NCBI GenBank assembly: GCA_017303855.1
Contig: JAFLBL010000001.1
Location: 749,978-813,977, forward strand
From: Chitinophagales bacterium
GTDB lineage: Bacteria; Bacteroidota; Bacteroidia; Chitinophagales; Chitinophagaceae
DNA: 64,000 bases
Direction of reading: 5' to 3'
Part shown: in pieces, positions 34,565 to 44,519 of the stretch
How the letters are laid out: every line of letters starts with the position of its first letter
Position numbering within the stretch: position 1 is the first letter of the stretch
The notes under the pieces: model-generated
Databases searched by the model: none
What the model was told of the DNA's origin: nothing
What the model saw: only the letters and a program-made list of their open reading frames with translations
Translations under genes and position numbers: made by a program

Positions 34565-36601
34565 ATGAACCGGAACCATTTACCATATTTTTTATACCTG
34601 TTTTTTATCCTGTCCGCCTCACATCCCCTGCTGGCTCAACCTTGTACCAACCTGGGTCAAACACCGGCAACAGCCTTTCCGGTTTGCGGATCAACTGTAT
34701 TTACGCAAAATAGTGTGCCGGTATGTTCCACATTTGACATTTTTGTTCCGGGTTGCCCCGGATCCACAACAGGAGGGGCTTCTTATCAGAATAAAAATCC
34801 CTACTACTATCGTTTTACCTGTTATACGGCCGGTACATTAGGTTTCACTATTACCCCGCTCGCAGCCAATGAGGATTATGACTGGCAACTGTATGATATC
34901 ACCGGAAAAAACCCGGATCAGATTTTTACAGACAACTCCACCATTGTGACTGGTAACTGGGCCGGCACTTATGGCCCTACCGGTGCCTCAGCCTCCGGTT
35001 TCAATGGCATACAATGCGCCTCCTCCCCACCCGATAATGCACCCACGTTTGCAAAGATGCCAAACCTGATCGTTGGACATGAATACATTCTGATGGTCAG
35101 TCATTTTACAGACACGCAGAGTGGATATACATTATCCTTTTCCGGTGGCACCGCCGTGATCACTGATCCGCTGGAACCGCATTTACTCAATGTAAAACCG
35201 GATTGTGACGGCACTAAGCTCACCTTGAAACTGAATAAAAAAGTACGGTGTAACAGCTATACCCCCAGTGCATCGGAATTTTCTATTCTGCCCGCCGTAG
35301 CTACAGTCATTTCGGCCGTACCCGATTCCTGTGCATTCGGGTTTGATTTTGATGAAATCACATTAACCCTCTCTGCACCGCTGACCAATAACAACTACCA
35401 GCTTATTATTAAAAACGGAACCGACAACAATACCTTGCTGGATAACTGTGCCCGCGCCATTCCCCAGGACGAACAAGTACCCTTTTTCTATGCCATTCCC
35501 CAACCGATATTCGCCGACAGCGTCGGGAAAGCCAAATGTGCCGCGGATTCCGTGCTTGTATATTTTCCGAAAAAAATAGCCTGTAATACCATCAGTCCTG
35601 ATGGCAGTGATTTTTCCGTAACCGGCCCGGCCCCGCTAACCGTGGCTACGGCGTATGGTCAATGTATTAATGGAAAATCCGATTATGCGGTGGTTAAATT
35701 CACTACGCCTGTATATGTGGGCGGTACTTATCAGCTTACCCTGAAAGCCGGTAATGATGGCTCCGTTATACTCGACGAATGCGGACAGGAAATGCCGCAA
35801 CATACCCGCAACTTTATTGCAGCCGATACCGTGAATGCCGGCTTTACCTATACCGCTTCCCTGGGTTGCCTGGAAAATACATACCTGTTTACGCACGATG
35901 GCGCGCACCAGGTGAACAGCTGGAACTGGACTTTTAATAATGTACCGGTTACCACGCAATCACACAGCGTGGTCTACCCTTCCATCAGTACGAACAACGT
36001 GCAACTGATTGTGAGCAATGGTACCTGTTCGGATACATCAGCCGTACAACTTGTTTTCAATAATGAAGTGCGGGCCTCCTTCAACGCGCCGGATATTATT
36101 TGTCCGGAAGATCCCCTGGTAGTGGAAAACACCTCCACCGGACTGGTTACTTCCTGGCTCTGGAAATACGATGTAACCGGCAGCAGTACCCTGAAAGACC
36201 CGCCGGCTTACCAGTTTCCGGCACGCAACCGGGAAACCTATTACACGATAAAGCTGCTGGCCTATAACAACATACTCGGCTGTGTGGACAGTGCCCGCAA
36301 AGTAGTAAGGGTGCTGGATTTCTGCCTGATAGATGTGCCCACGGCCTTTACACCGAATAATGACGGGCTCAATGATTATTTTCAGCCGCATAACGCATTC
36401 AAAGCCGATAATTATGATTTCCGGGTGTATAACCGCTGGGGACAGCTGGTCTTTCAATCCCGCAACTGGCAGGAAAAATGGGACGGCCGGATCAATGGAG
36501 AATTGCAGAATCCCGGTGTATTTGTATGGATGCTGAGTTATACCCACCGGGATACGAAAAAAGAGGTTTTCCGTAAAGGGACAGTCACCATAATCCGCTA
36601 A
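34565..36601 (+). CDS. T9SS cargo protein with type B (gliding-motility-type) C-terminal domain
   Basis: A 678-residue secreted protein. The start at 34565 (MNRNHLPYFLYLFFILSA) gives a signal peptide ending near AQPC. The body is beta-rich with many Cys in spaced pairs (CDGTKLTLKLNKKVRCNSYTP, then CNTISPDGSDFSV, CGQEMPQ) and a PKD-like region (about 430-590, WNWTFNNVPV, LWKYDVTG). The last 85 residues are the gliding-motility-associated sorting domain: VPTAFTPNNDGLNDYF, FRVYNRWGQLVFQS, WDGR, GVFVWML, RKGTVTIIR. Type B domains direct export and surface attachment through T9SS. The ligand or role of the body is unknown. Confidence 0.9.
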   Translation: MNRNHLPYFLYLFFILSASHPLLAQPCTNLGQTPATAFPVCGSTVFTQNSVPVCSTFDIFVPGCPGSTTGGASYQNKNPYYYRFTCYTAGTLGFTITPLAANEDYDWQLYDITGKNPDQIFTDNSTIVTGNWAGTYGPTGASASGFNGIQCASSPPDNAPTFAKMPNLIVGHEYILMVSHFTDTQSGYTLSFSGGTAVITDPLEPHLLNVKPDCDGTKLTLKLNKKVRCNSYTPSASEFSILPAVATVISAVPDSCAFGFDFDEITLTLSAPLTNNNYQLIIKNGTDNNTLLDNCARAIPQDEQVPFFYAIPQPIFADSVGKAKCAADSVLVYFPKKIACNTISPDGSDFSVTGPAPLTVATAYGQCINGKSDYAVVKFTTPVYVGGTYQLTLKAGNDGSVILDECGQEMPQHTRNFIAADTVNAGFTYTASLGCLENTYLFTHDGAHQVNSWNWTFNNVPVTTQSHSVVYPSISTNNVQLIVSNGTCSDTSAVQLVFNNEVRASFNAPDIICPEDPLVVENTSTGLVTSWLWKYDVTGSSTLKDPPAYQFPARNRETYYTIKLLAYNNILGCVDSARKVVRVLDFCLIDVPTAFTPNNDGLNDYFQPHNAFKADNYDFRVYNRWGQLVFQSRNWQEKWDGRINGELQNPGVFVWMLSYTHRDTKKEVFRKGTVTIIR

Positions 36602-36610
36602 GAATTTTCA

Positions 36611-36643
36611 TTTGGGGGATATTTATCTGTTGCGCTATCTTTG
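36611..36643 (+). promoter_or_regulatory. guaB promoter, nearly leaderless
   Basis: TTTG (36611-36614), a 21-nt spacer and TATCTTTG (36636-36643) form a textbook Bacteroidota promoter. The ATG at 36647 follows after 3 nt, so transcription should start on or beside the start codon. Confidence 0.75.
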
Positions 36644-36646
36644 CAC

Positions 36647-38140
36647 ATGGCAACAAGAAAATCCCCCTCCAAACCTAATTACGCAAAATTTTTTGGTGAA
36701 GGTCTGACCTTCGACGATGTACTGCTGATGCCCGGCTACAGCCAGGTATTGCCCCGTGATGTGGAAATCAAGAGCCGCCTGACCAAAAACATTACCCTCA
36801 ATGTGCCCCTGCTTTCCGCAGCGATGGACACGGTAACTGAAGCCGCGCTTGCCACTGCCCTGGCCCGCGAAGGCGGTCTCGGTATTCTGCACAAGAACAT
36901 GTCGATTGAAAAACAAGCCGAGCAGGTACGTAAAGTAAAAAGGAGTGAGAGCGGACTGATCATTGATCCGGTTACACTTCCGGCCGAAGCTACGATCGGG
37001 GATGCCTTGCGCCTGATGCGGGAAAATAAAATCGGCGGTATTCCCATTATTGATAAATCCGGGAAACTGGTGGGGATTCTCACCAACCGTGACCTGCGTT
37101 TTGAAGATGATCCCAAACGCAAAGTGAGTGAGGTGATGACTAAAGAAAATCTTTTTACCGCACCCGAAGGAACCGATCTGAAAAAGGCGGAGGAATTATT
37201 CAAACAGACCAAAGTGGAAAAATTGCCCATTATCAATAAGCAGGGCAAACTGACCGGATTGTTTACCTACAGCGATATTCTAAAACTGAAGAGTCATCCC
37301 AACGCGGTGAAAGACGGGTTTGGCCGTCTGTTGGTTGGTGCCGGTGTAGGTATTACCAAAGACATGCTCGACAGGGTGGCCGCATTACAAACAGTTGGTG
37401 TGGATGTGATTGCCCTGGACAGTGCGCACGGACATAGCAAGGGCGTAATTGATGCCCTGAAAAGCGTAAAAAAGAATTTCAAAAACATGAATGTGATAGC
37501 CGGAAATGTGGGCACAGCCGCAGGCGCCAAAGCATTGGCAGAAGCGGGTGCCGACGCGGTAAAAGTGGGCATTGGTCCGGGCTCCATCTGTACCACCCGT
37601 ATCGTGGCCGGTTCGGGAGTACCGCAACTGACAGCCGTCATGGAAGCCGCTTCCGTTTTGAAACCCAAAAATATTCCGCTGATTGCGGATGGGGGTATCC
37701 GTTATACCGGTGACATGGTGAAAGCCCTGGCCGCCGGCGCCAACTGCGTGATGATGGGCAGCATCTTTGCCGGCACGGAAGAAAGTCCGGGCGAGACGAT
37801 TATTTACGAAGGAAGAAAATTCAAGGAATACCGGGGCATGGGTTCACTGGGAGCCATGGCAACGGGCAGCAGTGACCGCTATTTCCAGGATCCCGAAGCC
37901 GATGTAAAAAAATACGTACCCGAAGGCATCGAAGGCCGGGTGGCTTATAAAGGCATGCTGCGTGAAGTGGTGTACCAGTATACCGGGGGACTGAGAGCCG
38001 GTATGGGCTATTGCGGTGCCAGAACCATTCATGAATTACAGGGCGCCACCTTTGTGAAAATCACCAATGCGGGTATGCGCGAAAGCCATGCACACGATAT
38101 CGAAATCACCAAAGAAGCTCCGAACTATAGTCGTCGTTGA
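36647..38140 (+). CDS. guaB: IMP dehydrogenase
   Basis: A 497-residue enzyme that oxidises IMP to XMP, the committed step of GMP synthesis. The start at 36647 ([20 protein letters not shown]) is fixed by the promoter; a TTG two codons upstream lies in the -7 box. The TIM barrel has [10 protein letters not shown], the catalytic loop [18 protein letters not shown] with the active Cys, [20 protein letters not shown] and the flap [19 protein letters not shown]. Two CBS domains (about 100-215; [21 protein letters not shown]) are inserted as usual. It is convergent with the SIMPL gene across a hairpin. Confidence 0.98.
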   Translation: MATRKSPSKPNYAKFFGEGLTFDDVLLMPGYSQVLPRDVEIKSRLTKNITLNVPLLSAAMDTVTEAALATALAREGGLGILHKNMSIEKQAEQVRKVKRSESGLIIDPVTLPAEATIGDALRLMRENKIGGIPIIDKSGKLVGILTNRDLRFEDDPKRKVSEVMTKENLFTAPEGTDLKKAEELFKQTKVEKLPIINKQGKLTGLFTYSDILKLKSHPNAVKDGFGRLLVGAGVGITKDMLDRVAALQTVGVDVIALDSAHGHSKGVIDALKSVKKNFKNMNVIAGNVGTAAGAKALAEAGADAVKVGIGPGSICTTRIVAGSGVPQLTAVMEAASVLKPKNIPLIADGGIRYTGDMVKALAAGANCVMMGSIFAGTEESPGETIIYEGRKFKEYRGMGSLGAMATGSSDRYFQDPEADVKKYVPEGIEGRVAYKGMLREVVYQYTGGLRAGMGYCGARTIHELQGATFVKITNAGMRESHAHDIEITKEAPNYSRR

Positions 38141-38145
38141 AAGTT

Positions 38146-38187
38146 TAAGGTTGAGAGTTTAGAGTTGAGTCTAAACCCTCAACCTTA
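38146..38187. terminator. Hairpin of TTTAAGGTTGAG-type words between convergent genes
   Basis: Positions 38146-38163 and 38170-38187 pair over 18 bp with a single mismatch around a 6-nt loop. The arms belong to the TTAAGG/CCTTAA word family also seen at 31353-31374. Situated 5 bp after guaB and 8 bp before the end of the SIMPL gene, it can act as a terminator for both, although U-tracts are poor. Confidence 0.6.
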
Positions 38188-38195
38188 ATCCTTAA

Positions 38196-38927
38196 CTAAT
38201 CCACTGCATAATCAATCTTAATCGTAATCGATGCCGTCTTATTCTTCGAACTGGTATTAAATACGCCACCATAACTGTAATCCTCATCACTGTTCTGGCC
38301 GGTGATCTGAAACACACCCATATTCGCTTTTTTGATTGATCCCAGTCCGCTGCCGGAGTTCTTTGCAATGGTCTCCCCTCTTTGCTTGGCATCCGCACTG
38401 GCTTTGGCCAGGAGATCAATTTTCAGTTCCGACAATTTGGTATAATAATAGGAAGGGGAAGAAGAGTTGAACTCAATTCCGCTTTCAATCAGCTCGGTTA
38501 CTTCGCGGGAAATTTTTTCCACTTCCTCTATGTCTTTTGAATCCACGGTAACGGTCTGCCGCAGGTTATAGCCGGTAAAATCAGTTCCGATTATCCGTCC
38601 GTCGCCGTCCGTACGGTTGGAAAATTCCTTATCAATAGATACCGCGGAAAAAACCATTTCCGCATCGGATACTCCCTTGCCTTTCAGGTATGCCCGGATA
38701 GTGCTTTCATCCTGCTTCAGCTGGGAGTAAGCGGATTTCAGATCCATTGTCTTGCGGCTGTAATTACCGGTCCATACAATCTGGTCGCTGACAAAATTGG
38801 TTTCGGCCAGGCCGGTTACCGAAATGGTTTCACTGGCTTTAAACTTGTACTTGTACGCATTGCCCAGCAGGAATACACCCAGTACGATGGCGATTCCGAT
38901 AATCAGGGGCGTGACATAACTTTTCAT
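38196..38927 (-). CDS. SIMPL (DUF541) domain protein
   Basis: A 243-residue protein of the SIMPL/DUF541 family, whose members form periplasmic or membrane-anchored rings of unclear function (linked to stress and peptidoglycan in some bacteria). An N-terminal membrane anchor (about 7-24, LIIGIAIVLGVFLLGN) is followed by the core: ISVTGLAETNFVSDQIVW, LKGKGVSDAEMVFSAVSI, YNLRQTVTVDSKDIEEVEKI and KASADAKQRGETIAKNSG. It is monocistronic between guaB and tonB, with a 125-bp gap to tonB that holds the GACTACTAACT word run. Confidence 0.9.
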   Translation of the reverse strand: MKSYVTPLIIGIAIVLGVFLLGNAYKYKFKASETISVTGLAETNFVSDQIVWTGNYSRKTMDLKSAYSQLKQDESTIRAYLKGKGVSDAEMVFSAVSIDKEFSNRTDGDGRIIGTDFTGYNLRQTVTVDSKDIEEVEKISREVTELIESGIEFNSSSPSYYYTKLSELKIDLLAKASADAKQRGETIAKNSGSGLGSIKKANMGVFQITGQNSDEDYSYGGVFNTSSKNKTASITIKIDYAVD

Positions 38928-39015
38928 GATGTGGGGTTAATGGTAAAATTAGTAGTCATAAAGATAGAGTCTGATTCTTATATTTTTCGTTAATTCCGGG
39001 AAACATAATTTTCCC

Positions 39016-39044
39016 CGACTACTAACTGCTGACTACTTACTACC
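39016..39044. repeat. GACTACTAACT word run after tonB
   Basis: Three near-copies of GACTACT(A/T)ACT lie 9 bp beyond the tonB stop. They belong to the family seen at 48871-48902, 49235-49266 and, in variant form, 20201-20230 and 57341-57370. No structure is evident here. Confidence 0.5.
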
Positions 39045-39052
39045 GGCTAAAC

Positions 39053-39871
39053 CTATTCGCCTTCCACCACAAATGTAATCAGCTGCCGTTTATACGCTTT
39101 CACCATCCGCCCGTTAAATACGGCCGGTTCCCACCTGGCAGATTTACGGATTACACGAATCGCCTCTTCCTCCATACCATAACCGTGACGGGTAGTAGCC
39201 ACAATATCGCTGACATGTCCTTCCAGGTCCACTACAAATTTTACTTCCACAGGATAACGGCCGGGAGGAGCGTCATTGCTGACAGGAATTTCCGGCACCA
39301 GGTGTTTCTCGAGGAATTGCTTCCAGTTGCCATTGAATTTAGCATCCAGGTCCACCGTTACCAACGGACCTTCCGGTTCTTCGTTCTTTTTAACTTCTAT
39401 AATTTCCGTGCCATGGTCAATGTCTTTTGGCCGGGCAATTCCCTGATCATCGATACCTTCTCTTTTCTCTGTATCTATTTCGGCATTTTTTAATTCATCC
39501 TGGGTTGGCGGCGGTGTCTGTACCAGTTCATCGGGTAAAATCTCCGGGTTGGTAAACTGTTCCGTCCTTACCTCGGGCTCCGGTTCCGCCTGGGGCGGTT
39601 CGGGTTCAGGCAACGGCTGGTCAATTTTCTGTTCTACAATTTCAGTAATCAGCAGTCCTTCATTTTTGTCATCCACCACGATATTTCTTTTTGAAGAATT
39701 GGCCAGTACCGATCCTCCGATGGCAATCAATGCAATCAGTCCGGTTACCAGCATGGCGGTGCGGATTCGTCTGGAATAGTTGTTGCGCAGTTCGTATGCG
39801 CCGTACTCTTTGTTGCGGCCGTCGAATATGATATCGAGCAGCTCGGATCTGAGAATGTTATTGGTTTGCAT
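39053..39871 (-). CDS. tonB: TonB energy transducer
   Basis: A 272-residue TonB, which carries proton-motive energy from the ExbBD complex to outer-membrane receptors such as the SusC protein in this window. A cytosolic N-terminus typical of Bacteroidota (LLDIIFDGRNKEYGAYELRN, in two overlapping pieces) precedes one transmembrane helix (about 38-58), a Pro/Glu-rich spacer (about 85-135; LPEPEPPQAEPEPEV) and the TonB C-terminal domain (about 185-272; YPVEVKFVVDLEGHVSDI, GYGMEEEAIRVIRKSARW). No exbB/exbD genes are nearby. It is divergent from lnt. Confidence 0.95.
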   Translation of the reverse strand: MQTNNILRSELLDIIFDGRNKEYGAYELRNNYSRRIRTAMLVTGLIALIAIGGSVLANSSKRNIVVDDKNEGLLITEIVEQKIDQPLPEPEPPQAEPEPEVRTEQFTNPEILPDELVQTPPPTQDELKNAEIDTEKREGIDDQGIARPKDIDHGTEIIEVKKNEEPEGPLVTVDLDAKFNGNWKQFLEKHLVPEIPVSNDAPPGRYPVEVKFVVDLEGHVSDIVATTRHGYGMEEEAIRVIRKSARWEPAVFNGRMVKAYKRQLITFVVEGE

Positions 39872-39970
39872 GGTTTAACTTTTCTAAAAAGATGACGCGG
39901 ACAAACAGATTCCACAATTATTTATTTTTATGGAAATAAACGGAACGGGCATCACCCCTGCCGTTTTCAG

Positions 39971-40001
39971 TTGGCATCAAGGCCAACAACTCCTACATTT
40001 A
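39971..40001 (+). promoter_or_regulatory. lnt promoter
   Basis: TTG (39971-39973), a 20-nt spacer and TACATTTA (39994-40001, one mismatch to TANNTTTG) predict a transcription start near 40005. This excludes the most upstream TTG of the reading frame as a start codon, since it is the -33 element. Confidence 0.55.
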
Positions 40002-40015
40002 CCAAAAGAAAAAAT

Positions 40016-41599
40016 TTGAAACGCTATAGCAATCTGTGGATGGCGATGGGTTCCGGTCTCCTGCTCTGGGCCGCCTGGCCGGTATCTCCAATGACCTTCC
40101 TTTTATTTATTGCCTGGGTGCCCCTGCTCTGGCTGGAAGCAAAAGTGGACAGCCGTAAAAAGTTTTTCGGTCTCACCTATATCACCATGTTCATCTGGAA
40201 TGTGTCCACCACCTGGTGGATATGGAACGCTTCCGCACCCGGAGCTGTAGCCGCATTCCTGGCCAATAGCCTGCTGATGTGTTTCCCCTGGCTGGGGTAT
40301 AAAATAGCAAAGAAATGGCTGGGACAACGGGCCGGCTTTGTTACACTGGTTGCATTCTGGATGTGCTTTGAATATATTCATCTGCAGGACTGGGGACTGA
40401 GCTGGCCCTGGCTCACCCTGGGCAATGCATTTGCCACACATCCGGAATGGATACAATGGTATGACATTACAGGCACCAGTGGTGGCACGTTATGGGTACT
40501 GATCGTTAATATCTGTCTCTATGTGTATATCCGGGAAAACCTGGAAAGAACCAGTGGTCGTTCCTACCGTTATCTCGGGGCGGCAGTTGCTGCTTTGTTT
40601 ATACCGGTGGCCATCTCCTTTTTTCATCCCTTGCCCGGGCGCGGCCAATCAACCAGCCATTCCATTACCGTTGTACAACCCAATATAGATCCGTATGAAA
40701 AAGTATCCGCGGAAACGGGATCCTTTGAAGCGCAGCTGCAACGGCTGATCAGCACCAGTGATTCCGCCATCACGGAAAATACAAAACTGCTGGTATGGCC
40801 CGAGACGGCCTTGTATATGCAGACCGGAATTGATGAAGGCAATGTAAAGGATAATTTTTTTCTGAATCCATTATGGGCCTTTTTAAAAAAGCATCCGCAA
40901 CTGACATTATTCACGGGTATGGAGAGTTTCCGGAAGCTGGATCATAAAACGCCGTACACCCATGAATTTTCCGGGTTGTTTTATGAATCGTATAATGGCT
41001 CCGCCCTGCTGGACAGCAATGGTGCTTCCGGTTTTTATCATAAATCCATGCTGGTTCCCGGTGTGGAGACCCTGCCCTGGTTTCTGAAATTTATTGACAG
41101 CTGGTTTGCCAAATTCGGCGGCACTACGGCCGGGTATGCCCGCCAGGAAGAGCGGAAAATGCTCGAAGAAAAAAACGGTTATAAAATCGCGCCTTCCATC
41201 TGCTACGAAAGTATTTATGGAGGATTTATGCGGCAATACGTAAAGCAAGGCGCCAACCTGATCTGTATAATCACCAATGACGGCTGGTGGAAAAAGACGC
41301 CGGGACATAAGCAACACATGAATTATGCCCGGCTTCGGGCCATTGAAACACGTACCTGGGTAGCGCGGAGTGCGAATACGGGTATCAGTTGCTTTATTGA
41401 TCCGTTGGGTAATGTAATCGGTCCGCAGCCCTACGATACAAGGGCTGCCATACAATTGCCGGTACCCGTCAGTCAACCGGAAAAAACATTTTATGTACGG
41501 CATGGCGATCTGCTTTCACAAATCATGACCGCGCTCAGCCTGGTCATATTGGGATGGGTGCTTACCTTAAAAATCAGGAAGCGTTTTTTTAACCGATAA
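40016..41599 (+). CDS. lnt: Apolipoprotein N-acyltransferase
   Basis: A protein of about 527 residues that adds the third acyl chain to lipoproteins in the inner membrane. With the predicted promoter at 39971-40001, the start is probably the TTG at 40016 (MKRYSNLWMAMGSG) or the ATG at 40040. The first 200 residues hold about six hydrophobic segments (GLLLWAAWPVSPMTFLLFIA and others), the rest is a carbon-nitrogen hydrolase domain with the triad Glu (LLVWPETALY), Lys (FYHKSMLVPGVE) and Cys (PSICYESIYG), and a last transmembrane helix follows. A hydrolase gene starts 19 bp downstream. Confidence 0.95.
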   Translation: MKRYSNLWMAMGSGLLLWAAWPVSPMTFLLFIAWVPLLWLEAKVDSRKKFFGLTYITMFIWNVSTTWWIWNASAPGAVAAFLANSLLMCFPWLGYKIAKKWLGQRAGFVTLVAFWMCFEYIHLQDWGLSWPWLTLGNAFATHPEWIQWYDITGTSGGTLWVLIVNICLYVYIRENLERTSGRSYRYLGAAVAALFIPVAISFFHPLPGRGQSTSHSITVVQPNIDPYEKVSAETGSFEAQLQRLISTSDSAITENTKLLVWPETALYMQTGIDEGNVKDNFFLNPLWAFLKKHPQLTLFTGMESFRKLDHKTPYTHEFSGLFYESYNGSALLDSNGASGFYHKSMLVPGVETLPWFLKFIDSWFAKFGGTTAGYARQEERKMLEEKNGYKIAPSICYESIYGGFMRQYVKQGANLICIITNDGWWKKTPGHKQHMNYARLRAIETRTWVARSANTGISCFIDPLGNVIGPQPYDTRAAIQLPVPVSQPEKTFYVRHGDLLSQIMTALSLVILGWVLTLKIRKRFFNR

Positions 41600-41618
41600 A
41601 AAAAAACGGGAACAAGTT

Positions 41619-42419
41619 ATGAAAAAATCATTCCTGTACAACGGAAAGCGGTTATACTACCGGGTGAGTGGCCAGGGCCGGGTACTGATGCTGGTACATG
41701 GATTCGGGGAAGAGTCGTCTGTCTGGGACGGGCTGTTGCCGGGACTGGAAGAGCAATACCGGGTCATTGTGCCCGACCTGCCCGGATCAGCGGAATCGGA
41801 ACTGATTCCCGATATGACAATTGAAGGCATGGCAGAGGCTTTGCACGCAATTATACATGAAGAGGAGGCCGGTCATTGTGTGGTAATCGGACATAGTATG
41901 GGCGGGTATATCACCCTGGCCCTGGTGGAAAAGTACTGGAACCATGTTTCAGCCTTTGGCTTATTTCATTCCACCAGTTATGCCGACAGTGAAGAGAAAA
42001 AAGCGACCCGCCGGAAAGGCATTGCCTTTATCCGGGAACACGGGGCACAGGCTTTCCTGAAAACGGCCACCCCCAATCTTTTTGCGCCGGCCACCCGGGA
42101 AGAAAATACAGAACTGGTAGAAAAACAAATAGCCGGGCTGGGACGTTTTACCCCTGATGCGCTGGTGGCCTGCTATGAAGCCATGATTCAACGCCCTGAC
42201 CGGACTGAAATTTTGAAACAAAGTCGTGTGCCTGTGTTGTTTATCATAGGAAAATGGGATCAGGCCGTATCCCCGGAAGACAGTCTGAAACAGAGCCACC
42301 TGCCCGGAATTTCCTATATTCACCTGTTGGAAAACAGCGGTCATATGGGAATGCTGGAAGAACCCGGTATTTGCAACCTCCATATACATTCATTCTTAAA
42401 CCAGATAATCATTAAATAA
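41619..42419 (+). CDS. Alpha/beta-fold hydrolase
   Basis: A 266-residue alpha/beta hydrolase with all catalytic elements: oxyanion HGFGEESSVWD, nucleophile elbow VIGHSMGGY (Ser93), Asp in FIIGKWDQAVS and His in LENSGHMGMLEEP. No signal peptide is present. The cap region (about 120-190) is helical. The substrate is unknown; the closest functional types are esterases or epoxide/haloalkane-like hydrolases. It is cotranscribed with lnt and is the last gene before the AT-rich stretch. Confidence 0.9.
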   Translation: MKKSFLYNGKRLYYRVSGQGRVLMLVHGFGEESSVWDGLLPGLEEQYRVIVPDLPGSAESELIPDMTIEGMAEALHAIIHEEEAGHCVVIGHSMGGYITLALVEKYWNHVSAFGLFHSTSYADSEEKKATRRKGIAFIREHGAQAFLKTATPNLFAPATREENTELVEKQIAGLGRFTPDALVACYEAMIQRPDRTEILKQSRVPVLFIIGKWDQAVSPEDSLKQSHLPGISYIHLLENSGHMGMLEEPGICNLHIHSFLNQIIIK

Positions 42420-42594
42420 TATTCACTTCATAAATTACTAATTTAATAAGAATAAATACTCTTTAAACGAACAACAAAACTTGTTTACCTTTTCATTTTC
42501 AATAATTTATAGTATCACATCTTGGCATACCATAAATATGGTATTCTAGAATAATACACTTGTAACTACATTATGAGACTTAAACTTCAAAATT

Positions 42595-44469
42595 ATGAGA
42601 GTAGTTACATTATTAATATCAATGATTTTCCTTAAATCTAGTGCTCTATGTCAATCAAATTGTATAAATGGACCCGCAATGGTTGAAATTGGAAGTTCTG
42701 CTTACTACGAAGTATCATTTGATTATACGATAAACCCTTATACTAACTTTAGTTGGAATGTAGTCGGAGGAACAATTATAAGTCAAAATATTAGTAACAC
42801 TACTAACATAAGCTGTACAATTGAGTGGAATAATTATCCAACTAATGGGAGCGTTTCTCTTTATGATGACTTACAAGGTATTGAAATTTCAAAAGAAATT
42901 GAAATCGGCCCTATATCAATTATTAATGACATAATTGGAGTTCCGACAAATAGGCCGACAATAAGTTGTGCACCATTGTCAAACAGTTTCTGTAACATCA
43001 TACAAAATTCCAATTTTAACCACGCCCCAATATATGACCAAGGCGATCCATTTTCATATGGGCAAATCGATAATTGGGTAGCCACACACGGAACACCACA
43101 AGTTTATGACCCATGGCATCCTACACTTTTACCACCCCCATCCGCAACTGGTTTTGCATACATGTATGCATCAGGGCCGACGATCTCTGGTGGGCCTAAT
43201 ACAGGTGAAGGAATTGCACAAAAAATAAAGAAAATGATTCCCGGAAACCAATATACATTAAGTTTTTATGCCCGTTTTTCCGAGTGGCTTACAGGCGCAA
43301 CTCAGCTTGATAATTTCGTTATTAAATTGATAAACTGTACTGATTTAAACACCTTTCCTCAGTCTTCAAACAATATTCCCGTAACACCTACGAATTCTCA
43401 AATTATTTTCCAAGAAATAAATCTAAACAATCCAAATTGGATTTACAAAAGCATAACTTTCACTGCAACAGATGAATATGATATAATATGGATGTACCCT
43501 GAGCAAAGTTTTAATGGTGCTGGAATAAATGTTTCACAAATAAGTCTAAGCAATCTAACACAAGGCGGAACTCCTACAATAACACCACTTTCGCCTACTG
43601 AGCAATGTGTTCACTATGAAACTGGACCTTGGCTAACATTAACAACAAACAGCTTACAGAACATACAATGGTATGAAAATGGCACACCTATAACAGGAGC
43701 GACATCTCAAAACATCACCTTAAATGGACTACCCAATAATGGCATTGGAAACCCCAATTCCTCTAGTTTAATTTCAATTGGAAATACAATAACTGGATGT
43801 ATTTCAAGCCCTATACGTGTCACAAGAAAGAATTTTTACTCTCCAAACGCGTATCCTGTCAGTTCTCCAATAACATCATTTGAAACTCCAAACTCGTATT
43901 GCAATGGAATTCCGGGTGACATTAAACAACATCCATCCTTGCTAAATAATAATACAACTTATTGGTGGGATGTACTTGACCCAAATGGGAATAGTGTACT
44001 TAATTCTTACGCTTTTATTTCACCAAATAATTCCCAAAATCCTTTTGCCACAATAACATTCTCAAATTATCCATTTGCTACCGCCACTATAATACCCAAA
44101 GCTCTAGAAAACGGATGTGAAGGCGCGACTAATGGCTCTTGGAATAAAAGCTATATTGTGTCAATTAATTCAAATAATTGCAGACCTATCTCTTACTACA
44201 CAAATATCGTTAGCCATTCAAATAATTTTCAAAAAAATAAAATTTCGATCACTCCAAATCCAGCTAAAAATGATATAATCGTGACTTCCGATTATACAAT
44301 TCAGGATGTAAGAATATATAATATAAATGGACAATTAATTAAAAACTTGCAAAATGTTAATTCAAAAACAATTAAAATAAACATACAGACACTAAAATCC
44401 GGATTTTACTTTTTTGAGATATTCACTCAGATAGGATTATTTAAAGAAAAGCTCATAAAGACACAATAG
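42595..44469 (+). CDS. T9SS cargo protein with type A C-terminal sorting domain
   Basis: A 624-residue secreted protein. It has a signal peptide (1-20, MRVVTLLISMIFLKSSALCQ), an Ig/PKD-like beta region (about 30-105), a middle domain around residues 130-310 that resembles a carbohydrate-binding jelly roll (SNFNHAPIYDQGDPF, GTPQVYDPWHPTLLPPPS, YTLSFYARFSEWL), further beta modules, and a type A T9SS sorting domain in the last 75 residues (ISITPNPAKNDIIVTSD, VRIYNINGQLIKNL, LKSGFYFFEIF). No catalytic motif is seen. Base and codon use differ sharply from both neighbours. Confidence 0.88.
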   Translation: MRVVTLLISMIFLKSSALCQSNCINGPAMVEIGSSAYYEVSFDYTINPYTNFSWNVVGGTIISQNISNTTNISCTIEWNNYPTNGSVSLYDDLQGIEISKEIEIGPISIINDIIGVPTNRPTISCAPLSNSFCNIIQNSNFNHAPIYDQGDPFSYGQIDNWVATHGTPQVYDPWHPTLLPPPSATGFAYMYASGPTISGGPNTGEGIAQKIKKMIPGNQYTLSFYARFSEWLTGATQLDNFVIKLINCTDLNTFPQSSNNIPVTPTNSQIIFQEINLNNPNWIYKSITFTATDEYDIIWMYPEQSFNGAGINVSQISLSNLTQGGTPTITPLSPTEQCVHYETGPWLTLTTNSLQNIQWYENGTPITGATSQNITLNGLPNNGIGNPNSSSLISIGNTITGCISSPIRVTRKNFYSPNAYPVSSPITSFETPNSYCNGIPGDIKQHPSLLNNNTTYWWDVLDPNGNSVLNSYAFISPNNSQNPFATITFSNYPFATATIIPKALENGCEGATNGSWNKSYIVSINSNNCRPISYYTNIVSHSNNFQKNKISITPNPAKNDIIVTSDYTIQDVRIYNINGQLIKNLQNVNSKTIKINIQTLKSGFYFFEIFTQIGLFKEKLIKTQ

Positions 44470-44482
44470 TAACCAAGAAATC

Positions 44483-44519
44483 TATACAAAAAAGCTGCAT
44501 TTGGCAGCTTTTTTGTATA
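44483..44519 (+). terminator. Intrinsic terminator of the AT-rich cargo gene
   Basis: A 16-bp perfect stem (44483-44498 with 44504-44519) with loop ATTTG has a GCTGC/GCAGC core and a run of six T in the descending arm, 14 bp after the stop. The A-run in the ascending arm would also let it work in reverse. Confidence 0.88.
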
